From contig QHPN01000055.1 of the NCBI GenBank assembly GCA_003219115.1, forward strand, positions 7,739 through 15,754: a stretch of 8,016 bases of DNA, given 5' to 3'. Source of the stretch: Verrucomicrobiota bacterium. GTDB lineage: Bacteria; Verrucomicrobiota; Verrucomicrobiia; Chthoniobacterales; UBA10450. Positions 1-6,045 of the stretch are shown here, piece by piece. The notes under the pieces are model-generated. The model ran no database searches and had not been told where the DNA came from. It saw only the letters and a list, made by a program, of their open reading frames with translations. Numbering within the stretch: the first letter of the stretch is position 1; every line of letters starts with the position of its first letter. The translations under genes and the position numbers were made by a program.

Positions 1-1
1 G

Positions 2-100
2 AATTGGATCAGTCAGCTGAAAGTCGATCCGGTCATGGATCCGTTGCGTTCTGATCAACGTTTCCAAGAATTGATGCGGCAGTTAAAGTTTATCGGATAG
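2..100 (+). CDS. C-terminal end of a TPR-type protein (5' end outside window)
   Basis: An open frame runs from the window edge to TAG at 98-100 and gives 32 residues. They end in LKVDPVMDPLRSDQRFQELM followed by a short basic tail. This 'L..DP.(M/F)DPLR.D.RFQ.L' ending is one I recognise from C-termini of large tetratricopeptide proteins of Acidobacteriota and Verrucomicrobiota, in which TPR repeats follow a serine/threonine kinase, adenylate cyclase, winged-helix or TolB-like module. Which module this protein carries cannot be seen because it lies upstream of the window. The gene ends only 10 bp from the convergent CPBP protease stop. There is no clear terminator hairpin with a T run between the two genes. 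The TPR tail is fairly sure from the motif; any activity is unknown. Confidence 0.6.
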   Translation, partial: NWISQLKVDPVMDPLRSDQRFQELMRQLKFIG

Positions 101-110
101 GTCCTGGCGC

Positions 111-941
111 CTAGGCAGAAAAGCGTGCCGGGGTGTGGCTAGGTAGTCTTCTGTAAGTCCACCAGCAAAGCGTTAGAAAAAAGAGAAGATTGATGGCGAG
201 GCCTAAAACGCCGACCTCGGGGCCGTACATTCCAGTGTTTCGAACCCCAAGCGCGCCGACTTTAGTTCCAAGCCCGAAGAACACATAAGCACCGGCATTC
301 CATACACCATGGCTCAGACTAGCTACAATCACTGAACCTGAAATTAGGCGGAGGAGACTCCAGATTGCGCCCATAACTGCGGCATTGATCATAAAGACCG
401 GCACTTGCGAGGCCGGCGGATTGAAGCCAGTTTCTAAGGTCACCGCCGACAAGTGCCAAAGTGCAAAAGCCAGACTGCTCCAAACTAGCAGTCCAGTCGG
501 CCCGGCCCCGACTCTTTCAAGGGCAGCCCAAAACCATCCTCGGAAAAAACCTTCCTCAGTTAGGATGGCCACGACAAATGTTGAAACAGCGACAAGCACA
601 AAGTTCAGTTCAGCTTTGTGCCAGTTAGTATGGGACAAATCCGCGACGCCTCCTCCTATCGCGATGACTGCGACGATGCCAAGAACAAGAAGCGGATAGA
701 GAAGTGCCAATCCGTAGTGGCGCCACTGGCCCCACGCAAATCCCATATCGTGACGAGAAAAGCCTTGAAGCCACCAGAAAACAACTATTAAAGGAAACAA
801 GGGTAACGCGCTAAATGCGGACAGACCAGTCGCATCCATTGTCGTAGTGATTGCGATGGCTGCGAGCACTCCCACTATCGGCCACCACAGGAGTTGTCTC
901 TTTCGGTCTCGCCGCTGAGGTATGGGCGCTTGTTTCATCAT
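111..941 (-). CDS. CPBP-family intramembrane glutamic metalloprotease (CAAX protease/bacteriocin-processing type)
   Basis: This is a 276-residue polytopic inner-membrane protein. Roughly eight hydrophobic segments lie near residues 18-35, 40-58, 78-100, 110-127, 147-165, 183-200, 202-223 and 244-261. The three signature motifs of the CPBP/Abi (Rce1-like) family are present in order: EEGFFRG (E129, E130, R134), FALWHLS with H163, and SHGVWN with H211 and N215. In the family these Glu/His/Asn residues form the catalytic site that cleaves substrates within the membrane. Bacterial members include prenyl-protein-like proteases and bacteriocin self-immunity or processing factors. I chose ATG at 941 because AGAG lies just upstream. 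A second ATG follows directly at 938, where AGAG is spaced 5 nt. The frame also extends to TTG at 980, but no ribosome site precedes it. No peptide or bacteriocin gene is adjacent, so the substrate is unknown. The family call is firm. Confidence 0.93.
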   Translation of the reverse strand: MMKQAPIPQRRDRKRQLLWWPIVGVLAAIAITTTMDATGLSAFSALPLFPLIVVFWWLQGFSRHDMGFAWGQWRHYGLALLYPLLVLGIVAVIAIGGGVADLSHTNWHKAELNFVLVAVSTFVVAILTEEGFFRGWFWAALERVGAGPTGLLVWSSLAFALWHLSAVTLETGFNPPASQVPVFMINAAVMGAIWSLLRLISGSVIVASLSHGVWNAGAYVFFGLGTKVGALGVRNTGMYGPEVGVLGLAINLLFFLTLCWWTYRRLPSHTPARFSA

Positions 942-1250
942 GACTCTATGAGATGCATGCCGGGTCCCGGTCAGATTCAACGAAATTGCTAAAATTAGGT
1001 GTCAGACTTCACCCCAATTAGGATTCCCAGCCGACGAGCAACTAACCCCTCTAACGAACCGAGCCATCGCTTCGATCCAAACTTTTTTAAATATCGAGCA
1101 AAGCGAACGACAACTACACGGAATCCTTAGAAATGAAGCAGTCGGTATTCCTCTTGCATCAGCGAAGCATCCAACTAGACAGAGATAAGGTTGCAGGACG
1201 GGTGAGTGCCTAACAGATTGCCTGTTGTAACCGAGCGGGGACCGTCGATT
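942..1250. other. Gene-free interval between the CPBP protease and the HD-domain gene
   Basis: About 310 bp lie upstream of the minus-strand protease start and downstream of the HD-domain gene's stop. I see no convincing open frame, RNA gene or rho-independent terminator. The minus-strand protease promoter must lie in the part nearest 942. An A/T-rich patch at about 1080-1094 is a possible core promoter region, but I could not match a -35/-10 pair of good quality. Confidence 0.5.
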
Positions 1251-1463
1251 TCATTCATCAAATGGAGCTTGCGCTATTGCATCGCAAATGTTCCGCGGAT
1301 GGAAGTTAGGGACATATTTCTCGCCGATGTCGCGCATAAAACCACGCGATGCCACGGAGGGATGCTGCCGCACAACACCAGCGCATGTCTTGACGAATTC
1401 CTCTTTGAATTTGAGACGAGGAAATGCTCGCACGATTTCGCTCGCTTCAGCTTTTTTGATCAA
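1251..1463 (-). pseudogene. Frame-shifted C-terminal part of the HD-domain protein
   Basis: These 70 residues directly continue the HD-domain gene that starts at 1996, but in another frame. The segment reads as ASEIVRAFPRLKFKEEFVKT, then a basic stretch, and ends DAIAQAPFDE. It matches the C-terminal half typical of bacterial cyanamide-hydratase-like HD proteins, which have an 'FPR..FK..F' helix and a 'CD.I..APF' ending. No start codon with a ribosome site begins it: the first in-frame start-like codon is a TTG inside the upstream gene. It is therefore best read as the detached tail of that gene. Inserting one T into the T5 run (plus-strand A5 at 1466-1470) joins the two frames into one protein of about 248 residues, the usual family length. 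Whether this is a real mutation or a homopolymer read error cannot be decided from the sequence. Confidence 0.8.
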
Positions 1464-1996
1464 CGAAAAATACCGGCTCCAACTCCGACCAACGCAATTT
1501 CCGGTTGCTTAAACTGTCCAATGGCCGACGCGTGCATCGCGATCCCATCCCACACGACCGCGGTTCGATCCTGCGACAATCCGTGCTCTCCCAAAAATTG
1601 GCTGGCGGCCTGCGCTCCCTGAATCTCAAATGGCAGATCGCCGACAAATTGTTCGGTTAGGCCAAGGTCGTGTAAGATGCACGCAATATAGAGAAGCTCG
1701 TAATCCACTTTCACGGCGGATGCCTTTCCTGAGAGCGCCCCAAAAAGAAATGTTCGAACTGCGTGATTAAATAAGAAGGGCGGTGATGCCTCTTGGGCCA
1801 ATTTCGTAGCGTCGAGCGCGATTTTTGAATCAACAAGAGTAATGCCGGCCACAACTTTTGGAAGCGGTGCATGTGGAACGACGTCATCTGGTGATTGAGA
1901 GGGCGAAGGAGACGGGTGCGCGGGAAGGCCCGGCGCACTGATCGAGCCCGATACGGCGACGGCGCCAAGCGCTTTGATTAAGTCCCGTCTTTTCAT
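1460..1996 (-). CDS. Tat-exported HD-domain protein, cyanamide-hydratase-like (interrupted by frameshift)
   Basis: The N-terminus MKRRDLIKALGAVAVSG is a twin-arginine-type signal, followed by a Pro/Ser-rich linker (about residues 26-45), so the protein is probably exported folded to the periplasm. The HD fold follows with likely metal ligands H78 (FNHAVR) and H109-D110 (ILHDLGL), an FEIQGA segment near E124, and WDGIAMH with D150 and H155. This order matches the HD proteins related to fungal cyanamide hydratase. In that family the metal site hydrates or hydrolyses small nitrile-like or amide substrates; the substrate here is unknown. The frame ends early (178 residues) with TGA just after GVGAGIFR, where the family normally continues for about 70 residues, and that tail is found at 1251-1463 in another frame. 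The gene lies 261 bp downstream of a GlxA-type regulator on the same strand, so control by that regulator is plausible. No clear Shine-Dalgarno precedes ATG 1996. Confidence 0.85.
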   Translation of the reverse strand: MKRRDLIKALGAVAVSGSISAPGLPAHPSPSPSQSPDDVVPHAPLPKVVAGITLVDSKIALDATKLAQEASPPFLFNHAVRTFLFGALSGKASAVKVDYELLYIACILHDLGLTEQFVGDLPFEIQGAQAASQFLGEHGLSQDRTAVVWDGIAMHASAIGQFKQPEIALVGVGAGIFR

Positions 1997-2038
1997 GATT
2001 CGTGAAGTTCAAATCTAACCGGCTTATCTCGGACCAAC

Positions 2039-2105
2039 GATATATGAATGGTTGTACGCCATGCGCAACTCCGTCGTAGCAGGCGCCTAAAGCGATTCAT
2101 ATATC
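2039..2105. repeat. Perfect 11-bp inverted repeat with 45-bp spacer upstream of the HD-domain gene
   Basis: GATATATGAAT at 2039-2049 is the exact reverse complement of ATTCATATATC at 2095-2105. The pair lies in the 261-bp interval between the GlxA-type regulator and the HD-domain gene, 43 bp upstream of the latter's ATG. Arm centres are 56 bp apart, so the arms could be two operator sites for a looping regulator or the base of a long hairpin in the leader. The spacer also holds the 8-bp palindrome AGGCGCCT at 2081-2088. The repeat itself is certain; its function is inferred from position only. Confidence 0.55.
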
Positions 2106-2257
2106 TTTAGGGTTTAATATGAACCTCATAACGGCCCCAAATCGGCCCAAACGAAAAATCTTGCGTGTTTCTTGCCTGGAAACCAACGCGGGCGGATTCC
2201 ATACCCTCAGTCCCTCGACTACCACTCCTATGCCTAGCGGCAATAGCTTGCGTAACC

Positions 2258-3301
2258 TTAGGCAACCCCAGATACCAAGTAGCGACTTGCCCGATGGATC
2301 CGTCTAAGTTGGCGGCCATCTTGATAGCCGCATTCTTCGGCTATAGCATTTTGAGTTAACTCCGGGTTTGAAGACAGAGTTTTAGATCGAGCGAGTCGCA
2401 ACAATGTCCTGTAGCGTCCGATAGTAACGCCCGTCGCCGCCTTGAAAACCCGACTAAGATGCCGAGGGCTAATACCGGCTATCTCGGCCAGTTGCGAAAC
2501 TGTCGCGCGTCGAAAAGGATTTTGGATAATCCAGTCCTGCACACGGTGAACTCCTGCACGAAAATGGTCGCGGTAACTGAGATAGACGCTGCTTTGCGAC
2601 TGTTCGCCACTACGTCGCAAATGGACAATCAGGTCCTGTGCTACTTTGGTCGCTAGGAGCGGACCATGTTGGGTCTCTAAAATAAAAAGCGCCAAATCCA
2701 CGCTCGAGATCACTCCGCCTCCGGTAAAGATATTGCCATCCTGTACGAACAGCGCGGCATCTTCGACGATGCTTTTCGGCGCTGCTTTGCGAAGGTCAGG
2801 AAGCCTGGTCCAGTGCGTCGTACTGTGCCGCCCATCGAGCAAACCTGCGGCTGCCAGAGTGAAAGCCCCGGTTGAACTCGAACAAATTGTAGCACCGCAG
2901 CCGTATGCTCGCGCAAGCCAACTTTTTAGGGATGCGGACGTTAAATTCTTTAGGTCGCGTCCAACTGGCCCAGGAACAAAAACGATGTCCCCGGAACTAG
3001 GTCTGACACTCCTTAAGGGCTCGAGATCGCAGAGGGTCAAACCGGACGAGGAGCGCAAGCACCTTTCAGTCTCGCCGCAGTATCGGAGTGAGTATTGGAC
3101 GCCGAATGGCCGAGCCGAGTTAAATACTTCAACGGGTCCCGCGAGGTCTAGCAAATCGACCTGATCGAGAAGAACAAAGAATACCTGTGGCACGCCGCTG
3201 ATCGCTTTTTGCGGCTGAAAATTCCGAAAAGTAGGAGCCAGGGTTGGCGAAACGGGAGACGGGATCATGACCAAATACCAAATCTGGTCAAAAGTCAGCA
3301 T
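2258..3301 (-). CDS. GlxA-family transcriptional regulator (DJ-1/PfpI-like domain + AraC-type HTH)
   Basis: This is a 347-residue cytoplasmic DNA-binding regulator. An N-terminal class I glutamine-amidotransferase/DJ-1-like domain spans about residues 37-230: VFFVLLDQVDLLDLAGPVEV start, DIVFVPG, STGAFTLAAAGLLDG elbow, TTHW at 161-164, and DLIVHLRR near 223-230. The C-terminal AraC domain has its first helix-turn-helix at about 266-291 (VSQLAEIAGISPRHLSRVF) and its second at about 315-339 (IAEECGYQDGRQLRRIHRA). In the family the DJ-1-like half senses a small ligand rather than catalysing. Here the usual elbow Cys before TGAF is Ser143. The protein ends unusually soon after the second helix-turn-helix. 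ATG 3301 is taken as the start; ATG at 3268 is an alternative, and neither has a strong ribosome site. The gene is divergent from a TetR gene and upstream of the HD-domain gene, its most likely target. Confidence 0.93.
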   Translation of the reverse strand: MLTFDQIWYLVMIPSPVSPTLAPTFRNFQPQKAISGVPQVFFVLLDQVDLLDLAGPVEVFNSARPFGVQYSLRYCGETERCLRSSSGLTLCDLEPLRSVRPSSGDIVFVPGPVGRDLKNLTSASLKSWLARAYGCGATICSSSTGAFTLAAAGLLDGRHSTTHWTRLPDLRKAAPKSIVEDAALFVQDGNIFTGGGVISSVDLALFILETQHGPLLATKVAQDLIVHLRRSGEQSQSSVYLSYRDHFRAGVHRVQDWIIQNPFRRATVSQLAEIAGISPRHLSRVFKAATGVTIGRYRTLLRLARSKTLSSNPELTQNAIAEECGYQDGRQLRRIHRASRYLVSGVA

Positions 3302-3591
3302 GTAAGATGCCCAAGTCGTTCTATAGGACTAAAGAACAATGAGACAGACAATTACACAGCACAGCCTAACCTTCTGGATGTTGGTTACGTTCGTAAATGG
3401 GAATCTCGCGTCCCGCAATTGGGAAAGGACCATTGCCGTAAACGCGAAGTGCTCAGACTATAGGACAAGGCGGAACGAAGACCGCGTGTAAGACACGCTG
3501 GCAGGCGTCGGACTTCAATACTTCCTTGCCAGAATAGAGTGCTTCGGGTAACGGCCTGATATGACCGTTAAATGACCGTAAGCCAAATTAA
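3302..3591. promoter_or_regulatory. Divergent intergenic promoter region (GlxA-type regulator / TetR regulator)
   Basis: These 290 bp separate two divergently transcribed regulators, so both promoters and probably their operators must be here. I see no supported gene in it. Close to the TetR end it holds the ATGACCGT/TAACGG repeats described in a separate entry. No confident -35/-10 pair could be assigned for either gene by eye. Confidence 0.6.
3549..3579. promoter_or_regulatory. Candidate operator repeats upstream of the TetR gene
   Basis: ATGACCGT occurs twice, at 3561-3568 and 3572-3579, exactly 11 bp apart (about one helical turn). TAACGG at 3549-3554 and CCGTTA at 3565-3570 form an inverted repeat with a 10-nt spacer, giving a 22-bp imperfect palindrome. 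TetR-family proteins usually bind such palindromes and repress their own gene. The repeats end 12 bp before the GTG start, a position suited to autorepression. The repeats are directly visible; the binding protein is inferred. Confidence 0.4.
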
Positions 3592-4236
3592 GTGATTACC
3601 GAACGTCAAAATAACGCCAGTAGTTCTGATGAACCGCGACGAGATGTCATCCTTGACGCCGCGGATCGGTTGCTGGCGCGGTATGGCTACACGAAAATGA
3701 CAGTAGATGATCTCGCGAAAGAAGCGGGAATCGGCAAGGGCACTGTGTATCTTCATTTCAAAAGCAAGAAGGACGTTGTTCTTTCTCACGTAGATAGAAT
3801 CGTACGTCGCCTGATTGAGCGGTTGCAGGTGATCGCCAAAAGCAATCGCCCCGCAGCAGTAAAGCTTCGACAAATGCTTGTGCTGCGGGTGATGTTTCGA
3901 TTCGATAGCGTTCAGCATTATACTGAGAGCATCACTGAAGTCTTGCGAAACCTGCGGCCACAATTGTTACGAAACCGACGTGAACATTTTGCGGAGGAGG
4001 CAACTGTATTAGTTAAGGTTCTTAGAGATGGCAAGCGCCGCGGAGAATTTCATCAGCACCACGCCGGTTCGATGGCACGGGTTCTTATATCCGCAACGAA
4101 CGGACTGTTGCCCTTCAGCTTAAGCACGACCGAGCTGGGAAAGCGCGAGGATGTTGAAGAGCTCGTCACCAAAACTGCCGACCTTCTCGTGAGCGCCTTG
4201 ACCCTGCCATCTGCTCCCAAACGCAAATCGGGCTAA
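3592..4236 (+). CDS. TetR/AcrR-family transcriptional regulator
   Basis: This 214-residue protein is the usual length for the family. The N-terminal DNA-binding domain spans about residues 17-64: an ILDAADRLLARYGYTKMTVD opening, the helix-turn-helix LAKEAGIGKGTVYLHFKSK, and a KKDVV turn. The rest (about 65-205) is a helical ligand-binding and dimerisation domain without recognisable ligand residues. The C-terminus is basic (PKRKSG). I take the GTG at 3592 as the start: it is the first start codon in the frame, leaves a normal N-terminal arm, and has a weak GTAAG upstream. TetR proteins generally repress their own and a neighbouring gene and release DNA on binding a small molecule. No transporter or efflux gene, the classic partner, lies next to it here. 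The neighbours are GlxA-type regulators on both sides, so its target may be one of these. Family assignment is firm, ligand unknown. Confidence 0.95.
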   Translation: MITERQNNASSSDEPRRDVILDAADRLLARYGYTKMTVDDLAKEAGIGKGTVYLHFKSKKDVVLSHVDRIVRRLIERLQVIAKSNRPAAVKLRQMLVLRVMFRFDSVQHYTESITEVLRNLRPQLLRNRREHFAEEATVLVKVLRDGKRRGEFHQHHAGSMARVLISATNGLLPFSLSTTELGKREDVEELVTKTADLLVSALTLPSAPKRKSG

Positions 4237-4405
4237 AACGCCAATAACCTAAAGCAGAGCATGTATTCCAGGGGGCGGTCGCTAAGACATAAATAATCCC
4301 TTTCTGCTCCTTAGCTAGTTGCCACCTAACACTGCAACTTGAGTGCCTGCTTGCTATTGAAGCGTTGTAGAAAGCAGGACACTTCAAAGATTGGATGGCG
4401 TGTTA

Positions 4406-4422
4406 TGTCCAGCCAATGTCCT
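4406..4422 (+). promoter_or_regulatory. 17-nt element with two TGTCC half-sites, upstream of the GlxA fragment/paralog pair
   Basis: TGTCCAGCCAATGTCCT contains TGTCC at 4406-4410 and again at 4417-4421, 11 bp apart. That is the direct-repeat spacing expected for an AraC-type protein contacting two successive major grooves. Fifteen of its 17 bases recur at 6046-6062 before the TonB receptor. It lies 97 bp before ATG 4520. A TAATAC at 4443-4448 would make a -10 hexamer whose -35 position overlaps the end of the element, as in activator sites. The match is visible; the role is inferred. Confidence 0.4.
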
Positions 4423-4480
4423 TTAACTAGTTATGTGGGATGTAATACTACTACGTGCTCGGTTCACATTACTATCTTTT

Positions 4481-4497
4481 GCACAAAGCCTTTGTGC
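4481..4497. promoter_or_regulatory. Perfect 7-bp-arm palindrome just before the GlxA fragment
   Basis: GCACAAA at 4481-4487 and TTTGTGC at 4491-4497 are exact inverted repeats around a 3-nt centre (GCC). The palindrome ends 22 bp before ATG 4520. It can be an operator for a dimeric regulator or a small leader hairpin. No T run follows, so it is not a rho-independent terminator. A similar CACAA/TTGTG pair occurs at 5967-5986. Confidence 0.45.
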
Positions 4498-4519
4498 GCA
4501 GCGATAGCAGAGCCATTGT

Positions 4520-4771
4520 ATGGTGACCCCCAGGCGCATCGGTTTGCTTATATTCGACGAGATAAGCTCGGTCGAGTTAACCGGTGCTGCAGAGGCCTTC
4601 TCTCGGGCCGCAATGCCATATGGGTATGGTTGCTGCGAAGACCCGTGCCACAAGGTTAAAACTCTTGGAGTTACCACAGCACCGATAACGACCGACTCTG
4701 GCCCGACGGTTATTCCAGAAGTTGCGCTCACAAGGGCGTCGTTCTCGCTTAAAGAATCTGCGAGATCATGA
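4520..4771 (+). CDS. Truncated GlxA-type regulator: N-terminal DJ-1-like fragment only
   Basis: These 83 residues align with the first ~68 residues of the full GlxA-type protein that follows. Shared segments include LTGAAEAFSRAA (identical in both), a TLGVTT / TVGMTT turn and a TDSG / TESG turn. After about residue 68 the similarity stops and a short unrelated tail (ALTRASFSLKESARS) leads to TGA. The elbow, the rest of the DJ-1-like domain and both helix-turn-helices are missing, so it cannot bind DNA by itself. In the LTGAAEAFSRAA stretch 10 of 12 codons differ synonymously from the paralog and none changes the amino acid. The copies are therefore old and the sequence was long under selection. 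Its stop overlaps the next gene's start as ATGA, which suggests translational coupling. AGAG at 4509-4512 precedes ATG 4520 by 7 nt; GTG 4523 is an alternative. It is either a decayed tandem duplicate or a retained small regulatory peptide. Confidence 0.7.
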   Translation: MVTPRRIGLLIFDEISSVELTGAAEAFSRAAMPYGYGCCEDPCHKVKTLGVTTAPITTDSGPTVIPEVALTRASFSLKESARS

Positions 4772-5796
4772 GCCCGAAGGCAGTTGGTCTCGTGGTTTTG
4801 GAACAGATGACGGCCGCGGACTTGACCGGCGCCGCCGAAGCTTTTTCTCGCGCTGCGCTTCCCACCGCGTACGGAGCATTTGAGTGTCGGTGCTACCAGG
4901 TCATCACCGTCGGGATGACGACTGAGCCGTGTGAGACGGAATCCGGACTTCTGGTCAAGCCGCAGTTCGATTTTGAGACTGCACCGGCGTTCGACACGCT
5001 CATTGTGCCCGGCGAAAATCGCATTCCTGCACCCAAAGTGCGTAGAACGATTGCGAAGTGGCTCAACTATCGAGCCGCTACCACCAGACGCATCGCGGCA
5101 TTGGGCACAGGGATCTATGCTTTGGCTGCCACCGGCCTGCTGGACCGGCGCCAAGTCACCACGCACTGGCGATTTGCAAAGGATGTCGCCCTTCGGTTCC
5201 CGAAGCTGCGGGTGAACCCGAACATCCTATTTATTAAGGACGGGCCATTCTATACCTGTGCCGGGGGCACATCGGCGATAGATTTTTCGCTGGCTTTGAT
5301 TGAAGAGGATTACGGGCGTAAGGTGGCCTTGCGCCTGGCTCGTGATCTGGTTGTTCACCTCAAACGGCCCGGCGCTCAGGAGCAATATTCCGAGCCGCTG
5401 CAATTCCAAGTCCAGGCAGCAAACCGATTCGCGGACCTTGGTGTTTGGATCTTGTGCAATTTGAGCCAGGACCTTTCGATAGAATCGCTCTCGCAGCGAG
5501 CCTGCATGTCACCGCGGAATTTTACTCGCGTTTTCACGAATGTTTTTGCGAAAACTCCGGCTGAATTTGTCTGTCGCGCTCGTATCACTGAGGCACAAAG
5601 GCGGCTGCTCCTTCCGCGTAATACCATCGATAACGTCGCAGTCTCGGTTGGGTTCAAGAGCGCGGACGCATTCAGTCGAGCCTTTGAACGGTATACGGGT
5701 ATGCGGCCGAGCGCTTATCGGGCGCGGCTCGGAATCGGATCAGAAAAGGAATCGTTCGAGTGGCAACCGGCGCAGCTACCACTAGCTCACGCCTAA
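4768..5796 (+). CDS. GlxA-family transcriptional regulator (DJ-1/PfpI-like domain + AraC-type HTH), second paralog
   Basis: This 342-residue cytoplasmic regulator has an N-terminal DJ-1-like domain at about residues 4-200: VGLVVLEQMTAADLTGAAEA start, FDTLIVPG at about 75-82, ALGTGIYALAATGLLDRR elbow, TTHW at 131-134, GGTSAIDFSLALIEE, and DLVVHLKRPG. The C-terminal AraC domain has its first helix-turn-helix near 237-258 (IESLSQRACMSPRNFTRVF) and its second near 287-310 (VAVSVGFKSADAFSRAFERY), with the classic GMRPSAYRARL ending. The elbow residue that is often Cys in DJ-1-like proteins is Gly113, so the domain is likely a ligand sensor and not an enzyme. The gene starts inside the stop of the truncated paralog (ATGA overlap). 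It is followed by 355 bp of gene-free DNA and then the TonB receptor on the same strand, which makes the receptor a plausible target. It is a distant paralog of the 2258-3301 regulator and clearly more canonical at its C-terminus. Confidence 0.94.
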   Translation: MSPKAVGLVVLEQMTAADLTGAAEAFSRAALPTAYGAFECRCYQVITVGMTTEPCETESGLLVKPQFDFETAPAFDTLIVPGENRIPAPKVRRTIAKWLNYRAATTRRIAALGTGIYALAATGLLDRRQVTTHWRFAKDVALRFPKLRVNPNILFIKDGPFYTCAGGTSAIDFSLALIEEDYGRKVALRLARDLVVHLKRPGAQEQYSEPLQFQVQAANRFADLGVWILCNLSQDLSIESLSQRACMSPRNFTRVFTNVFAKTPAEFVCRARITEAQRRLLLPRNTIDNVAVSVGFKSADAFSRAFERYTGMRPSAYRARLGIGSEKESFEWQPAQLPLAHA

Positions 5797-5966
5797 TTTC
5801 CGTGTTTGTATCTGGAACAGATCATCTGGATCGTGCGCGCAATGAAATCCTGCCGAATGTGTGTTCAAACTCGTTCGCGCGGAGACACTGCGAGTCTGTG
5901 TTCTAACGTTGCAGGTCGCGACTAGCAGCAATAGCCAAATAATTGGCCGTAGACGCAAAGTAATTG

Positions 5967-5986
5967 AACACAACGCTCATTGTGTT
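5967..5986. repeat. Inverted repeat AACACAA / TTGTGTT with 6-nt loop
   Basis: AACACAA at 5967-5973 pairs exactly with TTGTGTT at 5980-5986 around CGCTCA. It lies 170 bp after the second GlxA-type gene and 165 bp before the receptor start. There is no T run after it and its stem is A/T-rich, so a terminator role is weak. It shares CACAA...TTGTG half-sites with the palindrome at 4481-4497, though the spacers differ (6 versus 5 nt). Confidence 0.4.
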
Positions 5987-6045
5987 GTCGTGCTAGCTCC
6001 GACACCTTGGGAAGTACACTAGCGGGTAGTAGCAGTGGCTCGAAC

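Noticed and set aside
100..114. GGCGCC-centred symmetry between the convergent TPR and CPBP genes as a bidirectional terminator
   Set aside because: The symmetry is imperfect and short with no loop or T run on either side, so it is not a credible terminator.
1460..1475. Programmed -1 ribosomal frameshift in the HD gene
   Set aside because: The site is not a proper X-XXY-YYZ heptamer and I see no stimulatory stem-loop or pseudoknot. A simple indel or read error is more economical, though slippage is not excluded.
1206..1622. 138-residue plus-strand open frame
   Set aside because: It is antisense to the HD-domain gene and its displaced tail, both of which show family motifs.
2258..2330. Possible frameshift at the unusual C-terminus of the first GlxA-type regulator
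   Set aside because: I read the alternative frames past the second helix-turn-helix and found no better AraC-type ending. The short tail is simply divergent.
2165..2359. Short plus-strand frame with a hydrophobic stretch that resembles a signal sequence
   Set aside because: About half of it is antisense to the regulator's 3' end, and there is no good ribosome site or recognisable family.
2646..3164. 172-residue plus-strand open frame
   Set aside because: It lies entirely antisense inside the first GlxA-type regulator and has no motif or ribosome site of its own.
4423..5166. 247-residue minus-strand open frame
   Set aside because: It is antisense to the GlxA fragment and paralog, which have clear domain matches. 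Its own translation is low-complexity Arg/Ser/Cys-rich with no recognisable motif.
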